Notes under the pieces: model-generated
Told to the model about the DNA's origin: nothing
Databases searched by the model: none
What the model saw: only the letters and a program-made list of their open reading frames with translations
Program-made: the position numbers and the translations under genes
Shown here: positions 20,455 to 21,278 of the stretch, one piece after another
How the letters are laid out: each line of letters opens with the position of its first letter
Position numbering within the stretch: position 1 is the stretch's first letter
Source of the DNA: DUQU01 sp964481475
Lineage (GTDB): Bacteria; Bacillota_I; Bacilli_A; Acholeplasmatales; UBA5453
Assembly: GCA_964481475.1 (NCBI GenBank)
Contig: CAYZTG010000016.1
Span: forward strand, 1-21,278
DNA: 21,278 nucleotides
Direction: 5' to 3'

Positions 20455-21089
20455 TACTTAGTTTTAATAGCTGACCTAACAACTACTAATCCTTTTCTTG
20501 GTCCAGGAATTGAACCTTTAACTAAAATAAGTCCTTTTTCTGTATTAACATTGACAACTTCTAAGTTTTGAACTGTTTTTGTTTCACTTCCCATTTGTCC
20601 TGGCAAGTTTTTACCTTTTAATTTACCCTTAATAGGGCCCATTGAACCAACACCACGGTGATATCTAGAACCATGAGACATGAAACCCATTTTTTGGTTA
20701 TGTCTTTTAATTGGTCCTTGGAAACCTTTACCTTTTGAAGTTCCTTGGACATCGACTAGTTCGCCTACTTTAAACATATCAACTAATACTTTTTCTCCTA
20801 CCGCAAGTTCTATTAACTCATTTGGCGCTTCGTCGAATCTAATTTCTTTAATGAAGCGCTTAGGTGCGGTATCCGCTTTCGCTACATGCCCTAATTCAGG
20901 CTTGTTAGCTAATTTTTCCCGTTTATCTTCGTAACCAATTTGAGTAGCTTCATAGCCATCTGTTTCTAAAGTTTTTTGTTGTAAAACAACATTATTTGAA
21001 ACATCGATTACGGTTACAGGAACTAGATGACCATCATCATTAAAGATTTGTGTCATTCCTAGTTTTCTACCTAAGATTCCTTTAGCCAT
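20454..21089 (-). CDS. rplC: 50S ribosomal protein L3
   Basis: 211 residues starting MAKGILGRKLGMTQIFNDDG. The long loop KGKGFQGPIKRHNQKMGFMS followed by HGSRYHRGVGSMG reaches toward the peptidyl transferase centre. L3 initiates large-subunit assembly. AAAGGAG lies six nt before the ATG. It follows rpsJ after 19 nt and precedes rplD by 11 nt, in the standard S10 operon order. Confidence 0.98.
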   Translation of the reverse strand: MAKGILGRKLGMTQIFNDDGHLVPVTVIDVSNNVVLQQKTLETDGYEATQIGYEDKREKLANKPELGHVAKADTAPKRFIKEIRFDEAPNELIELAVGEKVLVDMFKVGELVDVQGTSKGKGFQGPIKRHNQKMGFMSHGSRYHRGVGSMGPIKGKLKGKNLPGQMGSETKTVQNLEVVNVNTEKGLILVKGSIPGPRKGLVVVRSAIKTK

Positions 21090-21108
21090 TATTTATCTCC
21101 TTTAATTA

Positions 21109-21278
21109 TTATCTCTTAAGTACGATATCAACACCACTAGGTAAGTCGATATGCATTAATGCTTCGATTGTTTGTGCATTTGGATCAACAATCTCAATTA
21201 AACGTTTGTGTGTTCTTCTTTCAAATTGTTCACGAGAGTCTTTATTTACGTGTGGACTTCTTAAAATCGTGAATATTT
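21109..21278 (-). CDS. rpsJ: 30S ribosomal protein S10, C-terminal part (cut by window edge)
   Basis: Fifty-five complete codons plus two bases are in the window. They contain FTILRSPHVNKDSREQFE, RRTHKRLIEIVDP, LMHIDLPSGVDIVLKR and a TAA stop, an unmistakable S10 C-terminus. S10 lies in the small-subunit head and also pairs with NusB in antitermination. It is the first gene of the operon in most bacteria, so the promoter and leader lie outside the window to the right. Confidence 0.97.
   Translation of the reverse strand, partial: IFTILRSPHVNKDSREQFERRTHKRLIEIVDPNAQTIEALMHIDLPSGVDIVLKR

Noticed and set aside
1..21278. CRISPR arrays, insertion sequences, tRNA or rRNA genes, prophage or toxin-antitoxin genes
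   Set aside because: No direct-repeat arrays, transposase-like proteins, tRNA-like cloverleaf or mobile-element ends were seen; almost all of the window is coding, with short gaps.

Overview
The window is an AT-rich, densely packed stretch of a Firmicutes/Mollicutes-type bacterial chromosome. Nearly every gene lies on the minus strand, so transcription runs from the right end to the left. Genus cannot be read from the sequence. The AT bias, AAAGGAG-type ribosome binding sites, zinc-binding type-Z S14 and gene order fit a low-GC Bacillota or Mycoplasmatota. Tryptophan is always TGG, and TGA serves as a stop (adk, truA). This argues against the Mycoplasma/Spiroplasma code and for a standard-code group such as Acholeplasma-, Izemoplasma- or Erysipelotrichia-like bacteria.

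Region 1 (21278 down to 7332) is the S10-spc-alpha ribosomal superoperon in textbook order: rpsJ (partial), rplC, rplD, rplW, rplB, rpsS, rplV, rpsC, rplP, rpmC, rpsQ, rplN, rplX, rplE, rpsN, rpsH, rplF, rplR, rpsE, rpmD, rplO, secY, adk, map, infA, rpmJ, rpsM, rpsK, rpoA, rplQ. Gaps are 0-21 nt and several genes overlap. A hairpin with a T-run directly after rplQ ends it. rpmJ (37 codons) sits at 9509-9622. Three genes (rplP, secY, rpoA) start with GTG.

Region 2 (7290 to 3512) lies between rplQ and the ECF genes, which are adjacent in Bacillus. It holds an M3-family oligoendopeptidase, a 79-residue two-helix membrane protein, a thioredoxin (the only plus-strand gene) and an ASKHA/ROK-like sugar-kinase-type protein with an unusual N-terminal region. 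A perfect 11-bp hairpin separates the convergent thioredoxin and membrane-protein genes. The kinase-like gene and thioredoxin diverge from a common promoter region.

Region 3 (3503 to 1) holds ecfA1-ecfA2-ecfT, the energising module of ECF vitamin/metal transporters, overlapping into truA. It has its own extended -10 promoter. At the left edge is the start of tmk, whose predicted promoter is covered by a perfect 18-bp palindrome.

Most of the window is conserved core machinery and I see no new defence, mobile or biosynthetic system. The points worth a second look are local: a damaged GxxG loop in S3, an insertion in the L24 KOW region, an altered L22 hairpin tip, an extra membrane segment in EcfT, the kinase-like protein, and the palindrome at the tmk promoter.
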